Source of the DNA: Pseudoxanthomonas jiangsuensis
GTDB lineage: Bacteria; Pseudomonadota; Gammaproteobacteria; Xanthomonadales; Xanthomonadaceae
NCBI RefSeq assembly: GCF_010093185.1
Contig: NZ_PDWL01000003.1
Span: forward strand, 1-64,000
Direction of reading: 5' to 3'
Length of the DNA stretch: 64,000 nucleotides
A program made the position numbers and the translations under genes. Positions 53,719-61,227 of the stretch are shown here, in pieces (position 1 is the stretch's first letter; each line of letters opens with the position of its first letter). The notes beneath the pieces are model-generated. The model saw only the letters and a list, made by a program, of their open reading frames with translations, made no database searches and was not told the origin of the DNA.

Positions 53719-55695
53719 ATGCTGCAGAAACTCCGCGATCGGACCACGGGCTGGGCCGCCACGGTCATCATCGGCCTGCTGATGATCCCGTTCCTCTTCG
53801 TGATCGACCACAGCTACATGGGCGGCATGGGCGCCAACGACGCGGCCCAGGTCAAGGCGCCGCCGTCCTGGTGGCAGGGCGCGCCGTCGTGGTGGCCGGT
53901 TTCGCTGCTGTGGGAGCACCGCGAGGTTAGCGTCGAGGAGTTCCGCCAGCGCTTCGAACAGGAGCGGATGCAGCAGCGCCAGCAGCAGGGCGAGGCCTTC
54001 GATCCGCGCGAGTTCGAGAGCGTGGAGAACAAGCGCAAGGTGCTCGACGGCCTGATCGACGAAAAGGTGCTCCTGCTGGCCGCCGAGCGCGCCGGCGTGA
54101 CCATCGGCGACGCGGCCGTGCGCAGCTACATCGAGGGCATTCCCGCGTTCCAGGTCGACGGCAAGTTCGACGCGACCCGCTACCAGCTGGCGCTTTCCTC
54201 GCAGATGCCGCCGCGCACGCCCAAGGAGTTCGAAGGGCTCGTGCGCGAGTCGCTCAGGCAGTCGCTGATCCCGGTGGGCCTGGGCACCTCGGCCTTCGTG
54301 ACCCAGGCCGAGGTCGACCGCATGGTGCGCCTGTCGGGCGAGAAGCGCGACGTCGAGGCGGTGCTGCTGCCCGAGCAGGCCGAGGACACCGCGCCGGTGA
54401 CCGACGCCGATATCGGCGGCTGGTACGAAGCGCACAAGCAGGATTTCATGCGCCCGGAAACGGTGACGATCGAGTACGTCGAGGTCGGCGCCGAGCAGTT
54501 GCCCGCGCCGGCCGAGGCCGACGATGCGGTCCTGCGCAAGCGCTACGAGGACGAGAAGTCGCGCTTCGTCGAGCCGGAGGGCCGCCTGGCCTCGCACATC
54601 CTGGTGCGGGTCGATGCGGGCGCCGACGAGGCCACCCGCAAGGCCGCCGAGGAGAAGGCCGCCCGCCTGGCCGCCGAGGCCAAGGCCCCCGGCGCCGACT
54701 TCGCCGCGCTGGCCAAGGCCAATTCCGAGGACCCGGGATCGCGCGACAACGGCGGCGACCTGGGCTGGGTGGAGAAGGGCGTGATGGTGGCGCCGTTCGA
54801 GCAGGCGCTGTTCGCGATGCAGGCCGGCGAGGTGCGCGGCCCGGTGCAGACCGATTTCGGCTACCACGTGCTGCAGCTGCGCGAGGTCCGGACCGGCGCC
54901 CAGGTGCCGTTCGAACAGGCACGCGAGGAACTGGCGCGCGAACAGGCCCAGGCCGACCGCGAGCGCGCCTACAGCGAGCTGACCGGGCGCCTGACCGACC
55001 TGATCTACCAGAATCCCTCGACCCTGGAGCCGGCGGCCAAGGAAGTCGGGCTGCAGGTGCAGCGCATCGGGCCGTTCAGCCGCGAGAACACGGTCGGCGT
55101 CGCCGCCTCGCCGGAGGTCAAGCGCGCCGCGTTCTCCGAGTCGCTGATCGAGGACGGCACCGCCAGCGACCCGATCGAGATCGGCCCGAACCACAGCGTC
55201 GTGATCCGGGTGGTGGAGCACGCCCCGGAGCAGGCCAGGCCGCTGGCCGAGGTGCGCGAGCAGGTGATCGCCGCGGTGCGGGCCGACCGCCGCACCAAGG
55301 CCGCCGAGGCCGCCGCCGAGGCGCTGGTCAAGCGGGTGCAGGCCGGCGAGGCGCTGTCCGCGGTCGCCGCTTCGGCCGGTGCCGAGGTGGTGCCGATGCC
55401 CGGCCTGCCGCGCGGCGCGCCGGCGCCTTCGCCGGAGGCGAACAAGGCGATCTTCGAAGCTCCGGTGCCGGTGGAGGGCAAGCCGTCGGCCGGCCGCTTC
55501 GCCTTGCCGGGCGGCCGCCAGGCGCTGTTCGCGGTCAACGCCGTGCACCCGGGCAATCCGGAGGAGCTGAGCAAGGAGCAGCGCGAACAGCTGCGCAGCC
55601 AGCTGGCCCAGATCGACGGCGCGGCCGCGGCCGAAGCCTACGTGCGCCAGCTGCGCAAGCAGTTCACGGTGGCGGTGCAGGAAAGCCAGCTCTGA
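53719..55695 (+). CDS. ppiD: Periplasmic folding chaperone PpiD (parvulin-type)
   Basis: A 658-residue protein with one N-terminal membrane anchor (TTGWAATVIIGLLMIPFLFV, about 9-28) and a large periplasmic part: a SurA-like N domain, a parvulin PPIC domain around residues 290-400 (ASHILVRVD, SEDPGSRDNGGDLGWV, TDFGYHVLQL), and a C-terminal helical region. It sits at the Sec translocon and handles newly exported proteins. Its position after hupB and tRNA genes is conserved in Xanthomonads. Confidence 0.95.
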   Translation: MLQKLRDRTTGWAATVIIGLLMIPFLFVIDHSYMGGMGANDAAQVKAPPSWWQGAPSWWPVSLLWEHREVSVEEFRQRFEQERMQQRQQQGEAFDPREFESVENKRKVLDGLIDEKVLLLAAERAGVTIGDAAVRSYIEGIPAFQVDGKFDATRYQLALSSQMPPRTPKEFEGLVRESLRQSLIPVGLGTSAFVTQAEVDRMVRLSGEKRDVEAVLLPEQAEDTAPVTDADIGGWYEAHKQDFMRPETVTIEYVEVGAEQLPAPAEADDAVLRKRYEDEKSRFVEPEGRLASHILVRVDAGADEATRKAAEEKAARLAAEAKAPGADFAALAKANSEDPGSRDNGGDLGWVEKGVMVAPFEQALFAMQAGEVRGPVQTDFGYHVLQLREVRTGAQVPFEQAREELAREQAQADRERAYSELTGRLTDLIYQNPSTLEPAAKEVGLQVQRIGPFSRENTVGVAASPEVKRAAFSESLIEDGTASDPIEIGPNHSVVIRVVEHAPEQARPLAEVREQVIAAVRADRRTKAAEAAAEALVKRVQAGEALSAVAASAGAEVVPMPGLPRGAPAPSPEANKAIFEAPVPVEGKPSAGRFALPGGRQALFAVNAVHPGNPEELSKEQREQLRSQLAQIDGAAAAEAYVRQLRKQFTVAVQESQL

Positions 55696-55723
55696 CCCGC
55701 CCACGCGGACAGGAACGAAAGGC

Positions 55724-55751
55724 GAAGGGCGCGGAGCGATCCGCGCCCTTC
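55724..55751. terminator. Perfect hairpin between converging ppiD and mltD
   Basis: A perfect 12-bp stem GAAGGGCGCGGA / TCCGCGCCCTTC with loop GCGA. T-runs are weak on both sides. Confidence 0.65.
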
Positions 55752-55804
55752 GTCGTCATGGCGACGGAACACCCACGGGACGGCGTCGCGGCATCCTCCG
55801 CCGG

Positions 55805-57049
55805 TCACTCCAGGCGCAGCACCATTCCCGGCTTGAGCGTGCTGCGCGGGCCGAGGCCGTTGAGCTCGAGCAGGCGTTCCAGGCGCAGCCCGTGGCGGCG
55901 GGCGATCGCCCACGACGAATCGCCGCGCCGCACGACATGGGTACGCGTGGAGGTGGCCGTCGTTGGCTTTGCGGCTCCGCCCCCGGCGGCCGGCGCGGAA
56001 TCCGGGCCGGCGGCGCCGGCGACCGTCGCATCCGTCGCCTTGGCCTGCAGCGGCGCCAGCACCAGCGGCCGTGCCTTGCGTGGCCAGCGGCCGCCCGCGA
56101 GGGCGGGGTTGAGCCGGCGCAGCTGCGCCGGATCGTGGCCCTGGCGGCCGGCCCAGGCATCGAGGCTGGGGCCGGCGTCGGCCTCGATCGCCTGCAGCTG
56201 CAGGACGGAGCGGTCGAGTTCCTCGCGCCAGCCGTCGCGGTCGCCGGCATGCTCGAGCAGGCAGGCCAGGGCGTGCAGCTTGTCGACGTAGGCGTAGGTC
56301 ACCGGGGACAGGCCGGGAAGGGCGGAAGGCGCCGTTTCCAGCGCACTGCCGCCGTTGCGCCGCAACGCCTGGAGGACGCGGTATTCGCCGGCGTTGTAGG
56401 CCATCGCGGCCAGCCGCCAGTTGCCGCCGAACATGCCGTTGAGGGTCTTGAGGTAGCGCACCGCCGCGCGGGTCGACTCGGCCGGGGAGAGGCGGCCGTC
56501 GTAGCGTTCGCCCACCTCGATGCCGTGGTTGCGCGCGGTGACCGGGACGAACTGCCACAGGCCGGCCGGGCCGCCTGCGCCGCGCACGCCCGGGGCGTAG
56601 CCGCTCTCGATGAACGGGATCAGGGCGAATTCGGTGGGCAGGTGCGCCTCGCGCAGGGCGTCGACCACGTGCCCGAACAGCGGCAGGACATCGCTGTCGC
56701 GGTCGGCCAGGCGCTCCGGGGCATGGGCGAAGTGGCGGCGCCAGCGGGCGTTGTCGTCGCCGCATTCGGGTTCGGCCAGGCCGTCGCGGAAGGCGGCGTA
56801 GATCGCCAGGCCGTTGCGGGTGCCGGCCGCCGCGGCGGCCGCGGTCGTGACGTCCACCGGTGCCGGAACATCGGCCTCTGCCGCGGTGGGAGCGGATGGC
56901 GGCGGCGTGTCGCCGCTTGCGGCCGCACTGACATCGACGCCGGTGGCGGCAGCACCGGTGGTTGCCGGCACGCCGGCCTCGGCCGGTGGTGCGGCCGAGA
57001 TGGCCGGCAAAGGCAGCGCCAGCAGGGCGAGCAGGCAGGTCCGCCTCAT
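55805..57049 (-). CDS. mltD: Membrane-bound lytic murein transglycosylase D
   Basis: A 414-residue envelope enzyme cleaving peptidoglycan with anhydro-muramic product. After a signal peptide and an Ala/Pro-rich linker (20-75), the SLT domain carries catalytic Glu148 in PFIESGY, with GGPAGLWQFVP and YNAGEYRVL following; one LysM domain closes the protein (HVVRRGDSSWAIARRHGL). No lipobox Cys is evident, unlike E. coli MltD. ATG 57049 overlaps the gloB stop. Confidence 0.92.
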   Translation of the reverse strand: MRRTCLLALLALPLPAISAAPPAEAGVPATTGAAATGVDVSAAASGDTPPPSAPTAAEADVPAPVDVTTAAAAAAGTRNGLAIYAAFRDGLAEPECGDDNARWRRHFAHAPERLADRDSDVLPLFGHVVDALREAHLPTEFALIPFIESGYAPGVRGAGGPAGLWQFVPVTARNHGIEVGERYDGRLSPAESTRAAVRYLKTLNGMFGGNWRLAAMAYNAGEYRVLQALRRNGGSALETAPSALPGLSPVTYAYVDKLHALACLLEHAGDRDGWREELDRSVLQLQAIEADAGPSLDAWAGRQGHDPAQLRRLNPALAGGRWPRKARPLVLAPLQAKATDATVAGAAGPDSAPAAGGGAAKPTTATSTRTHVVRRGDSSWAIARRHGLRLERLLELNGLGPRSTLKPGMVLRLE

Positions 57050-57807
57050 CCGGTGAATCCGTCCTTCCAGGCGCGCAGCGCGGCGAACGCCTCGACCTCG
57101 TCCGTGACCGGCCGTCCCAGGCGCGTGGCCACCGCCGCGCGTACGCCGGGCTGGCCGCAGCGCAGGAAGGGATTGCAGGCCCGCTCCGAGGCGATCGTGG
57201 AAGGCACGGTCGGCAGCCCGGCCCGGCGCTGCTGCAGGGCCTGCTCCCGGCGCTGCGCCAGTTCGCGGTTGTCCGGCTCCACCGCCAGCGCGAACGCGGC
57301 ATTGGCCAGGGTGTATTCGTGGCCGCAGCAGACCCGGGTGTCGCCGGGCAGGGCGGCCATCCGCCGCAGCGAGGCGTGCATCTGCGCGGGCGTGCCTTCG
57401 AACATGCGTCCGCAGCCCAGACTGAACAGTGCGTCGCCGCAGAACAGAACGCCGTCGGCCCGATAGGCGATGTGGCTGCGGGTATGGCCGGGGACTGCGA
57501 TCACTTCGATCTGAAGATCCAGCAGCGCCAGCCGGCTGCCTTCGCCCACCCGCTCGCAGGGCATGTCGATGCGAGGGTCGTCGGGCGCGAACACCGGCAG
57601 GCCGGGCCAGCGTTCCAGCAGGGCGGGGACGCCCTGACAGTGGTCGGGATGGTGGTGGGTGAGCAGCACCGCCTGCGGGCGCAGGCCCTGGTCGGCGGCG
57701 CGCAGCACCGGTGCGGCCTCGCCGGGATCGACGACCAGCGCCTTCGCGTCCTCGCCGAGGACCCAGACGTAGTTGTCCTCCAATGCCGGCAGCGCACGCG
57801 GTCGCAT
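57046..57807 (-). CDS. gloB: Hydroxyacylglutathione hydrolase (glyoxalase II)
   Basis: A 253-residue metallo-beta-lactamase-fold thiolesterase completing methylglyoxal detoxification. The metal motif THHHPDH is 50-56; VPGHTRSHIAY, LFCGDALFSLGCGRMFEG and CCGHEYTLANAAFA follow. ATG 57807 gives the family start (PALEDNYVWVL). It is divergent from the methyltransferase-like gene with only 12 bp between start codons. Confidence 0.95.
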   Translation of the reverse strand: MRPRALPALEDNYVWVLGEDAKALVVDPGEAAPVLRAADQGLRPQAVLLTHHHPDHCQGVPALLERWPGLPVFAPDDPRIDMPCERVGEGSRLALLDLQIEVIAVPGHTRSHIAYRADGVLFCGDALFSLGCGRMFEGTPAQMHASLRRMAALPGDTRVCCGHEYTLANAAFALAVEPDNRELAQRREQALQQRRAGLPTVPSTIASERACNPFLRCGQPGVRAAVATRLGRPVTDEVEAFAALRAWKDGFTG

Positions 57808-57819
57808 AGAATCGCGACC
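57807..57819 (+). promoter_or_regulatory. TAGAAT box 7 nt before the methyltransferase-like gene
   Basis: TAGAAT (57807-57812) overlaps the divergent gloB start codon and ends 7 nt before ATG 57820, consistent with a leaderless transcript. Confidence 0.5.
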
Positions 57820-58467
57820 ATGCCTGCGCCCGCGTCCAGCCGTCAACCCGGCACCAGTTCCTGGTTCAGCGGACATGGCGGCCAGCTTTTGCTGGACGAG
57901 GAGCGCCACTGGCTGGCGCCGCGGCTGGCGGCGCGTCCGGTGCAGCCGCGGCTGTGGCTGGCGCCGGTGCCGCCGCCGGAGCCGGCCGTGCCGGTGCCGC
58001 GCGGCGTGCTGCTGTATCCGCACGGCGCCGGCTATGCCGGCAGCGTGCGTTGCGCATTGCCCTGGCCGTTGCCCGGCGAGTGCATGGGCGATGTGGTCCT
58101 GCAGCATCCGCCGCCGGCCCAGATCGACGCCTTGCTGGAAGAGAGCCTGCGGCTGCTGGTGGCCGGCGGCCGCCTGTGGCTGTGTGCGTTCAATCCCTGC
58201 GGCCCGTTCCGCCTGCGCGGGCGCGGTGCGCACTGGGCGGCGCCGCTGGCGCAGGACTGGCAATGGCGGCTGCACAGGCTCGGCCTGCAGAGCGTGGAGC
58301 CGGTGCGTTTCGTCGGCCCGCGCTGGCGCCTGCGCGGCGACGGCCGCGATGCCGGTTCGGCGCTGTCGCTGCGCGCGGCCTGCGTGCTCCAGGCCGAGAA
58401 GCGGGTCGCCGCGCCGGTGGCGCCGGCGGCCGTGCACTGGCGCCACGGCGCCGCGCCGGCGGCCTGA
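57820..58467 (+). CDS. Methyltransferase-like protein lacking a recognisable SAM motif
   Basis: A 215-residue protein placed, as in many gammaproteobacteria, between gloB and rnhA, where a class I methyltransferase is usual. The later strands fit that fold (MGDVVLQHP, LRLLVAGGRLWLCAFNPCGPFRLRGRG), but the first strand reads LWLAPVPPPEPAVP instead of the Gly-rich SAM-binding loop. Length is also short. It may be degenerate or bind another ligand. The start has no Shine-Dalgarno sequence. Confidence 0.7.
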   Translation: MPAPASSRQPGTSSWFSGHGGQLLLDEERHWLAPRLAARPVQPRLWLAPVPPPEPAVPVPRGVLLYPHGAGYAGSVRCALPWPLPGECMGDVVLQHPPPAQIDALLEESLRLLVAGGRLWLCAFNPCGPFRLRGRGAHWAAPLAQDWQWRLHRLGLQSVEPVRFVGPRWRLRGDGRDAGSALSLRAACVLQAEKRVAAPVAPAAVHWRHGAAPAA

Positions 58468-58491
58468 TCCTTTCCTCCTTGCGAAGACCGA

Positions 58492-58938
58492 ATGAAGCAG
58501 ATCCAGATCCACACCGATGGCGCCTGTTCGGGCAATCCCGGCCCCGGCGGCTGGGGCGCCCTGCTGCGCTACAAGGCGCACGAGCGCGAGCTGTCCGGCG
58601 GCGAGCCGGACACCACCAACAACCGCATGGAGCTGATGGCCGCGATCATGGCCCTGGAGGCGCTGAGCGAGCCCTGCGAGGTGATCCTGCACACCGATTC
58701 GCAGTACGTGCGCCAGGGCATCACCGAATGGATGCCAGGCTGGGTCCGGCGCGGCTGGAAGACCGCCGGTGGCGATCCAGTCAAGAACCGCGACCTGTGG
58801 GAGCGGCTGCACGCGGCCGCCGGCCGCCACCGGATCGACTGGCGCTGGGTCAAGGGCCACAACGGCGACCCGGACAACGAGCGGGTCGACATGCTGGCGC
58901 GGATCGCCTCGCAGCAGGCGCGCGCCGCTGCGCGGTAA
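58492..58938 (+). CDS. rnhA: Ribonuclease HI
   Basis: A 148-residue nuclease removing RNA from RNA-DNA hybrids. Catalytic acids are Asp9 ([14 protein letters not shown]), Glu47 (RMELMAA), Asp69 (HTDSQYV) and Asp133 (NERVDMLA). Gene order rnhA-dnaQ is conserved. Confidence 0.97.
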   Translation: MKQIQIHTDGACSGNPGPGGWGALLRYKAHERELSGGEPDTTNNRMELMAAIMALEALSEPCEVILHTDSQYVRQGITEWMPGWVRRGWKTAGGDPVKNRDLWERLHAAAGRHRIDWRWVKGHNGDPDNERVDMLARIASQQARAAAR

Positions 58939-58948
58939 ACTGACCGCG
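58936..58948 (+). promoter_or_regulatory. dnaQ: TAAACT box 7 nt before dnaQ
   Basis: TAAACT (58936-58941) overlaps the rnhA stop and ends 7 nt before ATG 58949; no Shine-Dalgarno sequence is present. A leaderless dnaQ transcript in addition to read-through from rnhA is possible. Confidence 0.45.
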
Positions 58949-59683
58949 ATGCGCCAGATCATCCTCGATACCGAAACCACCGGCCTGGAATGGAAGAAGG
59001 GCAACCGCGTGGTCGAGATCGGCTGCGTGGAGCTGCTTGAGCGACGTCCCAGCGGCCGCAACTTCCACCGCTACCTGAAGCCGGACTGCGAGTTCGAGGC
59101 CGGCGCCCAGGAAGTGACCGGCCTGACCCTGGAGTTCCTGGCCGACAAGCCGCGCTTCGACGAGATCGCCGAGGAATTTCTTGGCTACATCGACGGCGCC
59201 GAGCTGATCATCCACAACGCCGCCTTCGACCTGGGCTTCCTCGATTCGGAGCTGTCGCGGCTGGGGCCGCAGTACGGACGCATGCTCGACCGGGTGAGCG
59301 TGGTCGACACCCTGCTGCTGGCGCGCGAGCGCTTCCCCGGCCAGCGCAATTCGCTGGACGCGCTGTGCAAGCGCCTGGGCGTGGACAACTCGCACCGGCA
59401 GCTGCACGGCGCCCTGCTCGACGCCCAGATCCTGGCCGACGTCTACATCGCCCTGACCTCCGGCCAGGAGGAGATCGGCTTCGGCGAGGCCGAGGCGGCC
59501 AGCGCCCGGCCGGCGGCGGTGGTGAGCTTCGCCCCGGTGGCCGGCGAGCGTCCGCGCATCGTCACCGTGGAGGCCGAGCGCGAGGCGCACCTGCGCCGGC
59601 TGGTCCACCTGCGCAAGAAGGCCGGGCGCGCGGTGTGGGACGAGGTCGAGCCGGTGGCCGAAGCCGAGCCCCTGCCGGCCTGA
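58949..59683 (+). CDS. dnaQ: DNA polymerase III epsilon subunit
   Basis: A 244-residue 3'-5' proofreading exonuclease of the DEDDh class: Asp7 and Glu9 (LDTETTGLE), Asp94 (HNAAFDLGFL), His153 and Asp158 (HGALLDAQ). The C-terminal tail after about 175 binds the alpha subunit. It converges on the PP2C gene with 9 bp between stops. Confidence 0.96.
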   Translation: MRQIILDTETTGLEWKKGNRVVEIGCVELLERRPSGRNFHRYLKPDCEFEAGAQEVTGLTLEFLADKPRFDEIAEEFLGYIDGAELIIHNAAFDLGFLDSELSRLGPQYGRMLDRVSVVDTLLLARERFPGQRNSLDALCKRLGVDNSHRQLHGALLDAQILADVYIALTSGQEEIGFGEAEAASARPAAVVSFAPVAGERPRIVTVEAEREAHLRRLVHLRKKAGRAVWDEVEPVAEAEPLPA

Positions 59684-59692
59684 GGCGCACCG

Positions 59693-60397
59693 CTACTGGC
59701 AGCGCACCAGCACCGCGGTGATGTTGTCCGAGCCGCCGCCATCGAGCGCGGCGGCGACCAGGATGTCCACGCACTCCTGCGCGCTGCAGTCCTGGTGGCC
59801 CATGGCCTCGGCGATGTGGCGGTCGTCCACTTCCTCGGTCAGGCCGTCGCTGCACAGCAGAAGCTGCATGCCCGGCAGCAATTCGCCGGCCATGGTCGAG
59901 ACGTTCAGGTGCGCCGGGTCGGTCACGCCCAGGGCCTGGGTGACCACGTTGCGGTGGGGGTGCGAACGCGCTTGCTCGGGGGTCAGGCTGCCCTGGGCGA
60001 TCAGGTCCTGGACGTAGCTGTGGTCCTGGCTGAGCTGGGCCAGGCGGCCGTCGCGCCACAGGTAGGCGCGGCTGTCGCCGACCCAGGCCACCTCGAAGCG
60101 CGGGCCCTGGACCCGGGCGGCGACCACGGTGGTGCCCATCGGCAGGGTGTCGTTGCGCCGGCGCGAGGCGCGGATGATCTCCTCGTCGGCGATCAGGATC
60201 GCCTGCACCAGCGGGGTGCCGTCGCGGACCTCGCGGACGATGGTCTCGCGGGCCAGGGCGCTGGCCACCTCGCCGCAGGCATGCCCGCCCATGCCATCGG
60301 CCACCAGCCACAGGCCCAGTTCGCTGTCGCCGTAGTAGGTGTCCTCGTTGAGCCCGCGGCGCAGCCCCACGTGGGTCAGGTGTCCGAATTCGATCAT
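59693..60397 (-). CDS. PP2C-type serine/threonine phosphatase
   Basis: A 234-residue metal-dependent phosphatase (Stp/PrpC-like) with the motifs GLNEDTYYGD (metal-binding Asp19), VADGMGGHACGE (Asp34), GTTVVAARV, WVGDSRAYLWRDGRL, CSDGLTEEV and GGSDNITAVLV. ATG 60397 is chosen; upstream reading crosses the tRNA-Ser gene. No partner kinase or type VI secretion gene is adjacent, so its target is unknown. Confidence 0.9.
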   Translation of the reverse strand: MIEFGHLTHVGLRRGLNEDTYYGDSELGLWLVADGMGGHACGEVASALARETIVREVRDGTPLVQAILIADEEIIRASRRRNDTLPMGTTVVAARVQGPRFEVAWVGDSRAYLWRDGRLAQLSQDHSYVQDLIAQGSLTPEQARSHPHRNVVTQALGVTDPAHLNVSTMAGELLPGMQLLLCSDGLTEEVDDRHIAEAMGHQDCSAQECVDILVAAALDGGGSDNITAVLVRCQ

Positions 60398-60510
60398 GGC
60401 GTCCGCGGCGGCTTCGCTGTCAGGCAGGATAAACGTATACGCCGCGCCCGTAAGGACAGGCGGGGGGCCGGGGGAGCCGGCGTCGGGCCGGGCGCGGCGG
60501 TGCCCGGAAA

Positions 60511-60538
60511 GAAGAAAGACGGGCCGGGGCCCGTCTTT
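60511..60538 (-). terminator. Terminator of tRNA-Ser
   Basis: A perfect 11-bp stem AAAGACGGGCC / GGCCCGTCTTT with a 2-nt loop follows tRNA-Ser on the minus strand and is trailed by CTTC. Confidence 0.8.
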
Positions 60539-60553
60539 CGTTCGCTTCGAATG

Positions 60554-60644
60554 TGGCGGGAAGGGTGGGATTCGAACCCACGGTACCGGAGACCGGTACA
60601 CCGGATTTCGAATCCGGCGCATTCGACCACTCTGCCACCTTCCC
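60554..60644 (-). tRNA. tRNA-Ser (anticodon CGA)
   Basis: A 91-nt class II tRNA with acceptor GGGAAGG / CCTTCCC, a long variable arm, anticodon loop TTCGAAA (CGA) and encoded CCA. Confidence 0.95.
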
Positions 60645-60792
60645 GCAGTCCCGCGCGGCGTGGTCGAGCGCGGGCCGGCCATGATACGGGAAGCCGCCGG
60701 GCGGGCACAACTCGGGGCCGGCCGGCCGCGGGGTCCCCGGTACATGGGCCAGGCCCTAGACTGTCCGCCTCTCATTCATCCCGTGCCCTGCC

Positions 60793-61227
60793 ATGTCCGA
60801 GATCCTGGTGCCCGTGTCCTTCGGCGAACTGCTCGACAAGATCGCGATCCTGCAGATCAAGTCCGAGCGCATGAGCGACCCGGCCAAGCTGGCCAACGTG
60901 CGCAAGGAGCTGTCGGCGCTGGAGCAGACCTGGATGCAGCACCCGGCCGCCGGCGGCACGCCCGGCTCGGGCTCCGGGACCGGGGTCGCCGAACTGCGCG
61001 CGCAGCTGAAGGCGGTCAACGAGCGGCTGTGGGAGATCGAGGACGAGATCCGGGTCAAGGAGAAGGCGCAGGAGTTCGACGAGGAGTTCGTGCGCCTGGC
61101 CCGCAGCGTGTACTTCGAGAACGACGAGCGCGCGCGGGTGAAGAAGGAGATCAACCTGGCGCTGGGTTCGGCCTACGTCGAGGAGAAGTCCTACCAGGAC
61201 TACCGCGCCGGCGGTGCGGCCGGCTGA
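60793..61227 (+). CDS. DUF6165 family protein
   Basis: A 144-residue cytosolic protein, mostly helical. MSEILVPVSFGELLDKIAILQIKSERM at the start and ENDERARVKKEINLALGS..VEEKSYQDY at the end are the conserved blocks; a Gly-rich loop (about 53-64) interrupts the coiled-coil-like helices. The family is often found beside sugar or glycan genes; no function is established. Its last 28 bp overlap the 3' end of the converging membrane-protein gene. Confidence 0.8.
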   Translation: MSEILVPVSFGELLDKIAILQIKSERMSDPAKLANVRKELSALEQTWMQHPAAGGTPGSGSGTGVAELRAQLKAVNERLWEIEDEIRVKEKAQEFDEEFVRLARSVYFENDERARVKKEINLALGSAYVEEKSYQDYRAGGAAG

